Assembly: GCF_004795015.1 (NCBI RefSeq)
Contig: NZ_SSBI01000038.1
Location: 1 to 64,000, forward strand
DNA length: 64,000 nt
Source of the DNA: Streptomyces sp. A1277
GTDB taxonomy: Bacteria; Actinomycetota; Actinomycetes; Streptomycetales; Streptomycetaceae
Direction: 5' to 3'
The translations under genes and the position numbers were made by a program. The notes under the pieces were generated by a model, which saw only the letters and a list, made by a program, of their open reading frames with translations, searched no databases and was not told where the DNA came from. Below, one piece after another: positions 52,046 through 61,197 of the stretch; within the stretch, counting starts at the first letter, position 1, and each line of letters begins with the position of its first letter.

Positions 52046-52930
52046 TCATGCAGACAATCCGGCGTTCTCGCCACCCGATACGGAATTCGGGACATCCCCG
52101 GCCCCCGCGTCCGCCGGGCCGAAGAACGCGCCGGGCGTGGTTCCCATGACGCGCCGGAAGGCGGCGATGAAGGAACTGGGCTGCGCGTAGCCGAGGCGCT
52201 CGGAGACCGACATCACATCGAAGCCGTCGGAGAGGAGCATCAGCGCCCGGTGCACCCGCAGCATCTGCCGCCACTGCGCGAACGAGAGACCCGTCGTCCG
52301 ACGGAACGCGCGGGTGATCGTGCGGTCGCTGCTCCCCAGCCACCGCGCCCATTCCTCCAGTGAACGGGAGTCGGCGGGATCGTCCAGCAGGGCTTCGGCG
52401 ATCGCGTCGATCCGGGGGTCGCCGGGCAGCCGCAACGCGAGCTGGTGCTCCGAGGGCTGGATCACGTCGAACACGACGGCTTCCGCCCGCAGCCGGGCCG
52501 CCTCGTCGAGATCCGTGCGCGACAGATGGGCCAGCAGCGATACGAGCAACGGCGTCATCGCGATCGCTTTCGGCTCCCCGAACGCGAACGGCGTGCGGTC
52601 GGGCGCGAAGAAGGCGTCGTGGAACCGCGCGCCCTCCGTCGCCCGGCCCGCGTGCACCACTCCGGCGGGCATCCACAGCCCGTGGCCCTCGAACACGGTG
52701 AAGACCCGGTCGCCCACCCGGGACGTCAGCGTCCCCCCGCGTACCCAGACGAGCTCGTGCAGACGGTGCGCGTGCGGCGCCCACTCCGTGGGAGCGGGGA
52801 CGATCCGGAACTCCGCGACGACGGCACCGGAGGCCGCCCGCTCCGGGAGCGCCCCGGCCCGGCGCATCACCGTGCCCGCCTCGCGCCGCCACAGACCCGG
52901 GTTCACCTCACCACGGGACGATCGGACCAT
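52046..52930 (-). CDS. AraC-family transcriptional regulator with cupin domain
   Basis: 294 residues if started at the ATG at 52930; an ATG at 52867 with a better GAGG site is also possible and would give 273. The N-terminal cupin region (about 30-110) has HAHRLHELVWVRGG and VFEGHGLWMPAGVVHAG. The C-terminal AraC HTH pair shows SLEEWARWLGSSDRTITRAFRRTTGLSFAQWRQ and VSERLGYAQPSSFIAAFRRVMGTTPGAFF. It lies just upstream of the iron-uptake operon on the same strand, so it may activate it in response to a siderophore or ligand; AraC genes beside siderophore transporters often do. Confidence 0.88.
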   Translation of the reverse strand: MVRSSRGEVNPGLWRREAGTVMRRAGALPERAASGAVVAEFRIVPAPTEWAPHAHRLHELVWVRGGTLTSRVGDRVFTVFEGHGLWMPAGVVHAGRATEGARFHDAFFAPDRTPFAFGEPKAIAMTPLLVSLLAHLSRTDLDEAARLRAEAVVFDVIQPSEHQLALRLPGDPRIDAIAEALLDDPADSRSLEEWARWLGSSDRTITRAFRRTTGLSFAQWRQMLRVHRALMLLSDGFDVMSVSERLGYAQPSSFIAAFRRVMGTTPGAFFGPADAGAGDVPNSVSGGENAGLSA

Positions 52931-53060
52931 GCGGACGAGTCTAAGCGGCTGTCCCGATCCGGTTCCCGTTGCGCCGTGTGGCATCGAACTCATCGCCAAG
53001 GTCGGCCAAAGCGCGTGTCCCGCACCTGGTTCCGCCCTCCCGGCGACCTACGTTGTCCCG

Positions 53061-53723
53061 GTGGAGCAGCACAGGACACGTCCCCCGCAGCGCAGGCAGA
53101 CCCGGCAGGCCCCGCTGTCCCCGCTGGGGGTGGCCAAGGGGGCCAAGAAGGCCGGCGGCGGCGCGGGGGCCCTCGGCTACCGGGTGATGAGCGCGCCCGC
53201 CGGGCGCGACGGCCGGGCGGTCTCCCCCGCCGTGCTCGCCCTGCGCCGGCTGCCCAACCCCCGGCTCACCGGCATCGGCGCCGGGCTGTTCGCGGCCGCC
53301 GCCATGTTCCTGCTCGGCTGCCTGGACCGGCTGCTGTTCGACGGGTCCGCCGCCGTCTTCGGCGTACTGTTCCTGCCGGTCAGCGCCCTGACCGCGTTCT
53401 GGGTGCGCCCGGCGGACCTGGTGACCGCCCCGATCAGCGTGCCCATCGCCTTCGCCGTCGGGATCGTCCCCATCTCCGGTGGCACCGGCGCCTTCGGCGG
53501 GCAGACCATGGCCGTCGTCACCGCCCTCGCGGTGCACGCCGGCTGGCTGTACGGCGGCACCCTCGTCGCCGGCCTCATCGCGACCGTACGGAAGGTGCGG
53601 CTGATGCGGGCCCGGCAGCGGCGGATGCTGCTGGCCGCGCAGACCGCCCGGCCCGCCGCGCCGTCCCCGTCACCGGCTCCCCGCCCGGCCGGGCGCGCCC
53701 CCCGCCGCCCGTCCCAGCGCTGA
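53061..53723 (+). CDS. DUF6542-type membrane protein
   Basis: 220 residues from the GTG at 53061; no clear ribosome site, so leaderless translation is likely. A basic, Pro-rich N-terminus (about 1-60) is followed by four hydrophobic helices (about 72-165) and a basic C-terminal tail. The order next to ppgK and ispH is conserved in Streptomyces. No function is known. The helices are short and Ala/Val/Gly-rich, compatible with a small integral membrane protein. Confidence 0.75.
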   Translation: MEQHRTRPPQRRQTRQAPLSPLGVAKGAKKAGGGAGALGYRVMSAPAGRDGRAVSPAVLALRRLPNPRLTGIGAGLFAAAAMFLLGCLDRLLFDGSAAVFGVLFLPVSALTAFWVRPADLVTAPISVPIAFAVGIVPISGGTGAFGGQTMAVVTALAVHAGWLYGGTLVAGLIATVRKVRLMRARQRRMLLAAQTARPAAPSPSPAPRPAGRAPRRPSQR

Positions 53724-53764
53724 ACCGCACGGCAACCGGACCGCACCCCCGCCCGCCCTCGGGC

Positions 53765-54502
53765 TCAGCCGCTCGCCGCCGCCATCGCCGCGCCCACGAT
53801 GCCCGCGTTGTTCTGGAGCTCCGCCGGGACCATCTCGGCCCGTACGTGTTCGATCAGCGGCAGGAACTTGTCGGCCTTGCGGCTGATACCGCCGCCGACG
53901 ATGAACAGTTCGGGCGAGAACAGCATCTCCACGTGGGTCAGGTACTTCTGCACCCGGCGCGCCCAGTGCTGCCAGGTCAGGTCCTCGTCCTCCTTGGCCT
54001 TCGTGGAGGCGCGCTTCTCCGCGTCGTGGCCGTTCAGCTCCAGGTGGCCGAGCTCCGTGTTCGGTACGAGCCTGCCGTCGACGAAGAGGGCGCTGCCGAT
54101 CCCCGTACCGAAGGTCAGCACGATCACCGTGCCCTTGCGGCCCCGGCCCGCGCCGAACGTCATCTCGGCGATGCCCGCCGCGTCCGCGTCGTTCAGGACG
54201 GTGACGGGGAGGCCCAGCTTGTCGCCGAGGAGGGTGCGGGCGTCGAGGTCGATCCAGCCCTTGTCGACATTGGCCGCGCTGCGGGTCAGACCGCCGGTGA
54301 CGACGCCCGGGAAGGTGATGCCGACCGGGCCCTTCCAGTCGAAGTGGCCGACGACCTCGGCCACGCACCCGGCCACGTCACCGGGTGTGGCCGGGTGCGG
54401 TGTCAGCACTTTGTGGCGCTCCTGCGCCAGGTCTCCGCGGTCCAGGTCCACGGGAGCGCCCTTGATCCCGGATCCGCCGATGTCCACGCCGAAGATCTCC
54501 AT
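53765..54502 (-). CDS. ppgK: Polyphosphate glucokinase
   Basis: 245 residues from the ATG at 54502 (a GTG three codons upstream is possible). The start MEIFGVDIGGSGIKGAPVD is the ROK-type phosphate-binding loop, VLNDADAAGIAE carries the catalytic Asp, FGTGIGSALF the ATP-binding Gly-rich loop, and GHLELNGHDAEKRAS the PPGK-type motif. The enzyme phosphorylates glucose using polyphosphate or ATP, in the cytosol. It is next to ispH, an arrangement conserved in Streptomyces. Spacing to the next gene (62 bp) suggests separate or weak co-transcription. Confidence 0.93.
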   Translation of the reverse strand: MEIFGVDIGGSGIKGAPVDLDRGDLAQERHKVLTPHPATPGDVAGCVAEVVGHFDWKGPVGITFPGVVTGGLTRSAANVDKGWIDLDARTLLGDKLGLPVTVLNDADAAGIAEMTFGAGRGRKGTVIVLTFGTGIGSALFVDGRLVPNTELGHLELNGHDAEKRASTKAKEDEDLTWQHWARRVQKYLTHVEMLFSPELFIVGGGISRKADKFLPLIEHVRAEMVPAELQNNAGIVGAAMAAASG

Positions 54503-54564
54503 GTGGTCCACCGTACGGGCACCCGCGCGCGATCACTCCCGGAACGGCACCCAAAAGGCGCCGG

Positions 54565-55545
54565 TTACTCGCCTTTCAGCGCCGCCGCCTCCGCGCGCAG
54601 GTCGCGGCGCAGCTCCTTGGGGAGCGAGAAGACGATCGACTCCTCGGCCGCCTTCACGATCTCGACGTCCTCGAAACCCCGCTCGGCCAGCCAGGCCAGC
54701 ACGCCGTCGACCAGGACCTCGGGCACGGAGGCGCCGGAGGTGACGCCGACCGTGGAGACACCCTCCAGCCATGCCGCGTCGATCTCGTCGGCGCCGTCGA
54801 CCAGGTGGGAGGCGCCCGCGCCCGCGCCGAGGGCGACCTCGACCAGGCGGACGGAGTTCGAGGAGTTCTTGGAGCCGACGACGATCACCAGGTCGGCGTC
54901 GGCGCCCATCTGCTTCACCGCGATCTGGCGGTTCTGCGTGGCGTAGCAGATGTCGTCGCTCGGCGGCGAGATCAGCAGCGGGAACTTCTCCTTGAGCGCG
55001 CCGACCGTCTCCATCGTCTCGTCCACCGAGAGCGTGGTCTGGGAGAGCCAGACGACCTTGGACGGGTCGCGGACCTCGACGTGTCCGACGTCCTCGGGGC
55101 CGTCGACCAGGGTGATGTGCTCGGGGGCCTCGCCGGAGGTGCCGATGACCTCCTCGTGGCCCTCGTGGCCGATCAGGAGGATGTCGAAGTCGTCCTGCGC
55201 GAAGCGGACGGCCTCCTTGTGGACCTTGGTGACCAGCGGGCAGGTCGCGTCGATGGTGGCGAGCTTCCGCTCGGCCGCCTCCTGGTGCACGGTCGGTGCG
55301 ACGCCGTGCGCGGAGAACATGACGATCGAGCCCTCGGGGACCTCCGCCGTCTCCTCGACGAAGATCGCGCCCTTCTTCTCCAGGGTCTGTACGACGTACT
55401 TGTTGTGGACGATCTCGTGGCGCACGTAGACCGGGGAGCCGTACTGCTCCAGGGCCTTCTCCACGGCGATCACGGCACGGTCCACGCCCGCGCAGTAGCC
55501 ACGGGGAGCGGCGAGGAGGACGCGTCGGGGGGTCGTAGCAGTCAT
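54565..55545 (-). CDS. ispH: 4-hydroxy-3-methylbut-2-enyl diphosphate reductase (IspH)
   Basis: 326 residues from the ATG at 55545. Cys18 in PRGYCAGV, Cys102 in ATCPLVTK and the Cys in DDICYATQNRQ are the three iron-sulphur ligands, and the substrate histidines are in RHEIVHN and FSAHGV; GSKNSSNS is the diphosphate-binding segment. It makes IPP and DMAPP in the last step of the MEP pathway, in the cytosol. Streptomyces use this pathway for all isoprenoids, so the gene is likely essential. Convergent with none; divergent from the permease gene that follows. Confidence 0.96.
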   Translation of the reverse strand: MTATTPRRVLLAAPRGYCAGVDRAVIAVEKALEQYGSPVYVRHEIVHNKYVVQTLEKKGAIFVEETAEVPEGSIVMFSAHGVAPTVHQEAAERKLATIDATCPLVTKVHKEAVRFAQDDFDILLIGHEGHEEVIGTSGEAPEHITLVDGPEDVGHVEVRDPSKVVWLSQTTLSVDETMETVGALKEKFPLLISPPSDDICYATQNRQIAVKQMGADADLVIVVGSKNSSNSVRLVEVALGAGAGASHLVDGADEIDAAWLEGVSTVGVTSGASVPEVLVDGVLAWLAERGFEDVEIVKAAEESIVFSLPKELRRDLRAEAAALKGE

Positions 55546-55628
55546 GCGTCCCATCGTAAGGCCGTACCGAACAGGCGGGGGGCGCGGCGGGTCGGGAGAC
55601 TGATCTTGACGCGACCCACGGAGGGCTC

Positions 55629-57002
55629 ATGGCCGGCAGCGGTACGGATTCCACCCCTGGCAGCTCGACGGAGCGGGCCGGGCTGCGGCGGACGCTGGGG
55701 TTCCGGGACCTGGTGGTCTACGGGCTGCTCTTCATCGCCCCGATGGCCCCCGTCGGCGTGTTCGGGACGCTCGACGCGAAGTCGGACGGCGCGGTCGCGC
55801 TCGTGTACGTGGCCGCGACCGTCGTGATGGCCTTCACCGCCTTCAGTTACGCCCAGATGGTGCGGGTCGCCCCGCTGGCCGGCTCGGTGTTCGCGTACGC
55901 CCGCAAGGGGCTCGGTGAGGGGCCGGGGTTCATCGCGGGGTGGATGGCGATGCTGGACTACCTGCTGATCCCGGCCGTGGCCTACCTGTTCTCCGGGATC
56001 GCGATGAACTCGCTGGTGCCCGGGGTCTCCCGGTGGGTGTGGACGGCGCTGGCCGTGGTCCTGACGACGCTGCTCAACCTGTGGGGGGTGCGCGCCGCGG
56101 CCCGGGTCGGTTTCGCGGTGCTCGCGATGGAGATCGTGGTGCTGCTGGTGTTCCTGGTGTCCGCCGTGGTGGTGCTCGTACGGGACGGGGCGCAGCGCGG
56201 CTGGCTGACGCCGCTCACCGGGGACTCCGGTTTCTCCATGACGGCGGTGCTGGGCGCGGTGTCCGTGGCGGTGCTCTCGTATCTCGGTTTCGACGCCATC
56301 GCCACGTTCGCGGAGGAGGTGACGGGCGGGTCGGCGAAGGTGGCGCGGGCGCTGCTGTTCTGCCTGGTGCTGGCGGGCACGCTGTTCGTGGCGCAGGCGT
56401 ATCTGGCGGCCCTGCTGGAGCCGATGACGTCGGCGGAGCTGACCGCCGATCCGGCGGCCCAGGGCTCGGCCTTCTACAACACGGTGGACTCCGCCGTGGG
56501 CACCTGGCTGCACGACCTGGTGGCCGTGAGCAAGGCGATCGGGGCGGCGTTCGCGGCGCTCGCCGGGCAGGCGGCCGCGGGGCGGCTGCTGTTCGCGATG
56601 GCCCGCGAGCGGCGGCTGCCGGGGCTGCTGTCCCGGGTCGATCCGCGCTCCGGCGTCCCCCGGGTCGCGATCCTGATCGCCGCCGTCGTGACGCTGGTGG
56701 CGGCGGTGTGGGCGGCCCGGCGCGATGACGGGCTCGACCACCTGGTCTCGGTCGTGGACGTCGGGGCGCTGACGGCGTTCGTCCTGCTGCACGCGTCGGT
56801 GGTCGGCTGGTTCGCGGTGCGGCGGATGGAGGGGCCGCCGAGCTGGTGGCGGCACGTGCTGGTGCCGGTGGTCGGTGCCGGGGCGCTGATCGCGGTGATC
56901 GTGGAGGCGACCGGGAGCGCCCAGGTGGTGGGGGCCTGCTGGTTCGCGGTGGGGTTGGTGGTGCTCCTGGCGCAGCGGGGGCGGCGGCGGGAGGCCCGTT
57001 AG
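55629..57002 (+). CDS. APC-superfamily amino-acid permease
   Basis: 457 residues with about 12 hydrophobic segments. Helix 1 contains LVVYGLLFIAPMAPVGVFG, helix 6 region SYLGFDAIATFAEEVTGG matches the substrate-site segment of APC transporters, and a loop holds SRVDPRSGVPRVAI. This family imports amino acids or related amines with protons or exchanges them. No operon partner is clear; xseA follows after 40 bp and might be read through. Substrate unknown. Confidence 0.87.
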   Translation: MAGSGTDSTPGSSTERAGLRRTLGFRDLVVYGLLFIAPMAPVGVFGTLDAKSDGAVALVYVAATVVMAFTAFSYAQMVRVAPLAGSVFAYARKGLGEGPGFIAGWMAMLDYLLIPAVAYLFSGIAMNSLVPGVSRWVWTALAVVLTTLLNLWGVRAAARVGFAVLAMEIVVLLVFLVSAVVVLVRDGAQRGWLTPLTGDSGFSMTAVLGAVSVAVLSYLGFDAIATFAEEVTGGSAKVARALLFCLVLAGTLFVAQAYLAALLEPMTSAELTADPAAQGSAFYNTVDSAVGTWLHDLVAVSKAIGAAFAALAGQAAAGRLLFAMARERRLPGLLSRVDPRSGVPRVAILIAAVVTLVAAVWAARRDDGLDHLVSVVDVGALTAFVLLHASVVGWFAVRRMEGPPSWWRHVLVPVVGAGALIAVIVEATGSAQVVGACWFAVGLVVLLAQRGRRREAR

Positions 57003-57042
57003 AGGCGGTGCGTTGTCGGTCCCGGCCGTTACGCTCGCTCGC

Positions 57043-58254
57043 ATGGCTCTGAACACTTCTCCGGAAGCCCCGCTGCCCGTCGGTGACGTGTCGCGGCTCA
57101 TCGGCGGCTGGATCGACCGGCTCGGTTCGGTCTGGGTCGAGGGCCAGATCACCCAGCTGTCGCGGCGGCCGGGCGCCGGTGTGGTGTTCCTGACGCTGCG
57201 CGACCCGTCGCACGACATCTCGGTGAGCGTGACGTGCTTCCGGCAGGTCTTCGACCGGATCGCCGACGTGGTGTCGGAGGGCGCGCGGGTCGTCGTCCTG
57301 GCCAAGCCCGAGTGGTACGCGCCCCGGGGGCAGCTGTCGCTGCGGGCGACGGAGATACGGCCGGTCGGCATCGGCGAGCTGCTGGTGCGGCTGGAGCAGC
57401 TGAAGAAGTCGCTGGCCGCCGAGGGGCTGTTCGCGCTCGACCGCAAGAGGCCGCTGCCCTTCCTGCCCCAGCTGGTCGGCCTGGTCTGCGGCCGGGCGTC
57501 GGCGGCCGAGCGCGATGTGCTGGAGAACGCCCGCCGCCGCTGGCCCGCCGTCCGCTTCGAGGTCCGCAACACCGCCGTGCAGGGGGTGCACGCGGTCAAC
57601 CAGGTCGTGCGGGCGGTCCAGGAGCTGGACGGCATCCCGGAGGTCGACGTCATCGTCGTGGCGCGCGGCGGCGGCAGCGTCGAGGACCTGCTGCCGTTCT
57701 CGGACGAGGAGCTGATCCGTACGGTCGCGGCCTGCCGTACGCCGGTGGTCTCGGCGATCGGGCACGAGCCGGACTCCCCGCTGCTGGACCTGGTCGCGGA
57801 CGTGCGGGCGTCCACGCCCACGGACGCGGCGAAGAAGGTCGTGCCGGACGTGGGCGAGGAGCTGGACCGGGTGCGGCAGCTGCGGGACCGTGCGCTGCGG
57901 ATGGTACGGGGGCTGCTCGACCGGGAGGAGCGGGGCCTGGCCCACGCGCTGGGGCGGCCCTGCATGGAGCGCCCGCAGCGGATGGTGGACGAGCGCGCGG
58001 CGGAGGTCGACGCGCTGGCCGGGCGTTCCCGCCGGGTGCTGGGCCATCTGCTGGACCGGGCGGACTCGGAGCTCGCCCACACCCGCGCCCGGGTCCTCGC
58101 GCTGTCGCCCGCCGCGACCCTGGAGCGCGGCTACGCGGTGCTCCAGCGCGCCGACGGGCACGTGGTCCGGGACCCTTCGGACGCGGGCGCGGCCGGGGAG
58201 ACGCTGCGGGCCCGGGTGTCGGGGGGCGAGTTCGCGGTGCGGGTCGCCGAATGA
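57043..58254 (+). CDS. xseA: Exodeoxyribonuclease VII large subunit
   Basis: 403 residues from the ATG at 57043. The N-terminal OB fold reads VWVEGQITQLSRRPGAGVVFLTLRD, and the catalytic core contains VARGGGSVEDLLPFSDEELIRTV and VSAIGHEPDSPLLDLVADVRASTPTDAAKKV, with the conserved Gly and Asp residues. A coiled-coil C-terminal part binds the small subunits. The enzyme degrades single-stranded DNA from both ends in repair and mutagenesis. xseB lies 78 bp downstream. Confidence 0.96.
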   Translation: MALNTSPEAPLPVGDVSRLIGGWIDRLGSVWVEGQITQLSRRPGAGVVFLTLRDPSHDISVSVTCFRQVFDRIADVVSEGARVVVLAKPEWYAPRGQLSLRATEIRPVGIGELLVRLEQLKKSLAAEGLFALDRKRPLPFLPQLVGLVCGRASAAERDVLENARRRWPAVRFEVRNTAVQGVHAVNQVVRAVQELDGIPEVDVIVVARGGGSVEDLLPFSDEELIRTVAACRTPVVSAIGHEPDSPLLDLVADVRASTPTDAAKKVVPDVGEELDRVRQLRDRALRMVRGLLDREERGLAHALGRPCMERPQRMVDERAAEVDALAGRSRRVLGHLLDRADSELAHTRARVLALSPAATLERGYAVLQRADGHVVRDPSDAGAAGETLRARVSGGEFAVRVAE

Positions 58255-58332
58255 GCGGGGCGGCCCCCCGGCCGGTGGCCGGGCGTACAGGCCGACACAA
58301 GCTGACACATGCCGATGCATAGGGTGGATGAC

Positions 58333-58617
58333 ATGACGGACGACGGGACGGCGACCGCCGCCGCGACGGGCACGCTCGGCTACGAGCAGGCGCGCGACGA
58401 GCTGATCGAGGTGGTGCGCCGCCTGGAGGCGGGCGGGACATCGCTGGAGGACTCCCTCGCGCTCTGGGAGCGGGGCGAGGAGCTGGCGAAGGTCTGCCGG
58501 CACTGGCTGGAGGGTGCCCGCGCCCGGCTGGACGCGGCCCTGGCGGGCCCGGCCGCCGCAGAGGGCGGCGCGGGGGACGGCGGTCCTTCGGGCTCGACGG
58601 CGGCCGACGCGGACTGA
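58333..58617 (+). CDS. xseB: Exodeoxyribonuclease VII small subunit
   Basis: 94 residues from the ATG at 58333, with GGTGG six bases upstream; an ATG at 58309 is also in frame. The core GYEQARDELIEVVRRLEAGGTSLEDSLALWERGEELAKVCR matches XseB, a small helical partner that assembles around XseA. The Gly/Ala-rich tail is typical of actinobacterial forms. Forms a unit with xseA. Confidence 0.95.
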   Translation: MTDDGTATAAATGTLGYEQARDELIEVVRRLEAGGTSLEDSLALWERGEELAKVCRHWLEGARARLDAALAGPAAAEGGAGDGGPSGSTAADAD

Positions 58618-58694
58618 GCCCGCGGCGGGGGCCGGTGGGGGCGCGGCGTCCTTATTCCGGCTGTGCGGGGTGAGTCTCCCCACTCCGGATTTAG

Positions 58695-58724
58695 TTGAAC
58701 ATTAACGCACTTCCGCCGTACGGT
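58695..58724 (+). promoter_or_regulatory. Promoter of the nitroreductase gene
   Basis: TTGAAC (58695-58700) and TACGGT (58719-58724) with an 18-base spacer, 72 bases before the ATG. Confidence 0.45.
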
Positions 58725-58796
58725 GATCGCCGTCGCTCGATCCCCCGTGGTCGTGAGACCCGATCCCCCGTGTACGTCCGGAAGGTAATAACGCCG

Positions 58797-59387
58797 ATGT
58801 CCCTCGTTCTTGACCCCGCCGCCCAGGACCTCCTCTTCCGCGAGGCCCGCACCGCCAACACGTTCACCGACGAGCCGGTGACCGAGGAGCAGGTCCAGGC
58901 CATCTACGACCTGGTCAAGTACGGCCCGACCGCCTTCAACCAGTCGCCGCTGCGCGTCGTGCTGGTCCGCTCTGAGGAGGCCCGCGCGCGCCTCGTGACG
59001 CACATGGCCGAGGGCAACCAGCCCAAGACCTCGACCGCCCCGCTGGTCGCGATCCTGGCCGCGGACAACGAGTTCCACGAGGAGCTGCCGGCCCTGATGC
59101 CGCACTTCCCGCAGGCCAAGGACATGTTCTTCTCCGAGCGCCCGGCCCGCGAGTCGGCCGCCTCGCTGAACGCCGCTCTCCAGGCCGCCTACTTCATCAT
59201 CGGCGTACGCGCCGCCGGCCTGGCCGCCGGCCCGATGACCGGTTACGACGCCGCGGGCATCGAGAAGGAGTTCCTGGACGGCGACCACAGCGTCCTGATG
59301 GTCGTCAACATCGGCAAGCCGGGCGAGGACGCCTGGTTCCCGCGCCTGCCGCGTCTCGCGTTCGACGAGGTCGTCAAGACCGTCTGA
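58797..59387 (+). CDS. Nitroreductase-family malonic semialdehyde reductase-like protein (RutE type)
   Basis: 196 residues from the ATG at 58797, with GGAAGG eleven bases upstream. The FMN-binding pattern shows LFREARTANTFTDEPVTEEQ at the start, YGPTAFNQSPLRVVLVRS and GLAAGPMTGYDAAGIEKEFL. It resembles the RutE/HadB group of the nitroreductase fold, which reduces malonic semialdehyde or nitro compounds with NAD(P)H. No rut-operon neighbours are present, so the physiological substrate is open. Confidence 0.85.
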   Translation: MSLVLDPAAQDLLFREARTANTFTDEPVTEEQVQAIYDLVKYGPTAFNQSPLRVVLVRSEEARARLVTHMAEGNQPKTSTAPLVAILAADNEFHEELPALMPHFPQAKDMFFSERPARESAASLNAALQAAYFIIGVRAAGLAAGPMTGYDAAGIEKEFLDGDHSVLMVVNIGKPGEDAWFPRLPRLAFDEVVKTV

Positions 59388-59418
59388 GTTCCACCGCGCC
59401 CACGGGGGCGGACGACGG

Positions 59419-59464
59419 TACGGGGAGGGTCCCGGAGCGAGCACGCTCCGGGACCCTCCCCGTA
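59419..59464 (+). terminator. Strong terminator of the nitroreductase gene
   Basis: Perfect 21-bp arms with a four-base AGCA loop, 32 bases after the stop. Confidence 0.8.
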
Positions 59465-59532
59465 CTCATGTGCCGACGCGGTCCCGCGCGCATACCGCCG
59501 CCGCGTCACGATGCCCGCGCGCCCCCGAGTTC

Positions 59533-59660
59533 CTGCCTCCACCCCGAGCTCGTCGCCGAGCCGCCGCATCGACAGGGCCTTCATCCCTTCCCGGTCGACC
59601 AGCCGCAGGGCCGCCTCCAGGACGGCCTGCCGAGTGAGCCCGGCGCGCTGCCCGCTGCCC
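59533..59660 (-). pseudogene. TetR-type regulator remnant
   Basis: A minus-strand frame reads LTRQAVLEAALRLVDREG and MKALSMRRLGDELGVEA, the HTH of a TetR regulator, but the similarity stops abruptly on both sides. It abuts an ABC-transporter fragment on the other strand, consistent with a deletion across an ancestral TetR/exporter junction. Confidence 0.5.
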
Positions 59661-59663
59661 CGG

Positions 59664-60266
59664 TTCGTCGACCCGACGGCCGGCTCGGTCCGCCGCCTCG
59701 GCGGCGTAGACCTGCGCGAACTGGCCGGCCGCGAGCTGTACCGGAAGGTCTCCTTCGTCTTCCAGGACGTCCGGCTGCTGCACGCGTCCGTCGCGGACAA
59801 CATCGCGCTGGCGGCACCCTCCGCCACTGCCCAGGACGTGGAACGGGCCGCCCGCCTGGCCAACATCCACGACCGCGTCATCGGACTCCCGCACGGATAC
59901 GGCACGGTGATCGGCGAGGAGGCCCGGCTGTCGGGCGGCGAGGCCCAACGGGTCGCGCTCGCCCGCGCCCTGCTGGCCGACACCCCCGTCCTGGTGCTGG
60001 ACGAGGCGACCTCCTTCGCCGATCCGCTCACCGAGCAGGCGGTGCGCCGCGCCCCGGACACGCTGCGGGGCGGGGACAGGACCTTCCTGGTCATCGCGCA
60101 CCGCCTGGAGACCGTCGCCGGCGCCGATGCCGTCGCGGTCCTGGAGGACGGAGTGATCACCGAGTACGGGGCGCCCGGTGAACTGCTCGCGAAGGGCGAG
60201 AGGTTCGCCGCCCTGTGGCGTACCCGGCAGCCGGCGGGTTCAGCGGGAGAGGGTGAGCGGCTGTGA
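59664..60266 (+). pseudogene. ABC exporter remnant, C-terminal half of the ATPase domain
   Basis: About 200 residues with the Q-loop region FVFQDVRLLHASVADNIAL, signature RLSGGEAQRVALARAL, Walker B VLVLDEATSFADP and switch HRLETVAGADAV. The transmembrane part and Walker A are missing. Frame-open to a natural end. It is half of a multidrug-type exporter. Confidence 0.6.
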
Positions 60267-60340
60267 CCACGCACGGCACGGCCGGTGGGACGAACACGTG
60301 CCCGCGGACCCGCTTCGAACAGCGAGAGGACGACCTTCGA

Positions 60341-61130
60341 TGATCACCATGCTGCTGCGGGTACTGGGTTATCAGCACGCCCGCCCGATGCGACGCACCC
60401 TCACCCTGATGACGATCACAAGCCACCGGGCGGGTCATCGAATACCTCTGGGCGCAGCCGGTCCTGCGCGCCGGCGGCCGGACCGCCGAACGCTTCCGGC
60501 TCCTGGACGACTCCCTGCGCCGGGTCCAGCGGGCCTCCCGCCGCTCCACCCTGTCCGCACTGCCCGGCGCGGTGGGCCTGACGCTGACGGTGCAGGCGCT
60601 GTTCACCGCGGTGCTGGGTCTGGGGGCGTACCTCGCGCTCGGCGGACACATCGGGGCCGCTGAACTGCTGACGGTCCTGGTGCTGGCGGCGCGCTGCGCG
60701 GAGCCGCTGCTGTCGCTGGCCGACCTCGGCGGCAAACTGCGCGCCGCTCGCGGCGAACTGGCCAGGCTCGACGTACTGCTGCGCACCGAGCCGCTGCCGC
60801 AGGCCGCCGATCCCGTGATACCGGACGGCCACGGGGTGGAGTTCGAGCCGGTCGCCTTCCGGCACGGCGAGCACACCGTGTTCGACGACCTGTCGCTGTC
60901 CGTCCCCGAGGGGCGGTGGCTGGCGGTCGTGGGGCCGCCCGGTGCGGGCAAGAGCACCCTGCTCCAGCTGCTCGCACGGTTCTACGACGTGGACGCGGGC
61001 GCGGTGCGCGTCGGCGGCGTGGACGTACGCGCTGCGCCTCGGCGGGCGCTACGCGGCGTTCTGGGAGCTCGCCCCGGGCCCCTCGGCGACGGGGCCCGCA
61101 CCGGACCGCGTTCTTCCGCCGGTGACGTGA
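60341..61130 (+). pseudogene. Second ABC exporter remnant, transmembrane part and Walker A only, with frame breaks
   Basis: A short start (MITMLLRVLGYQHARPMR) is followed by a frame change near 60425, then a plausible TM region and LAVVGPPGAGKSTLLQLLARFYD, and then a jump near 61025 to the ending LGGRYAAFWEL in another frame. The signature and Walker B are gone. Internal deletions best explain it. Together with the preceding remnant it was probably a two-gene exporter. Confidence 0.55.
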
Positions 61131-61197
61131 GCGAGCACGGGCCGGTCGCGGCGCCCCGCGACCGGCCCGAAGCCTTCCCCGTACGCGCGGACGCGCG

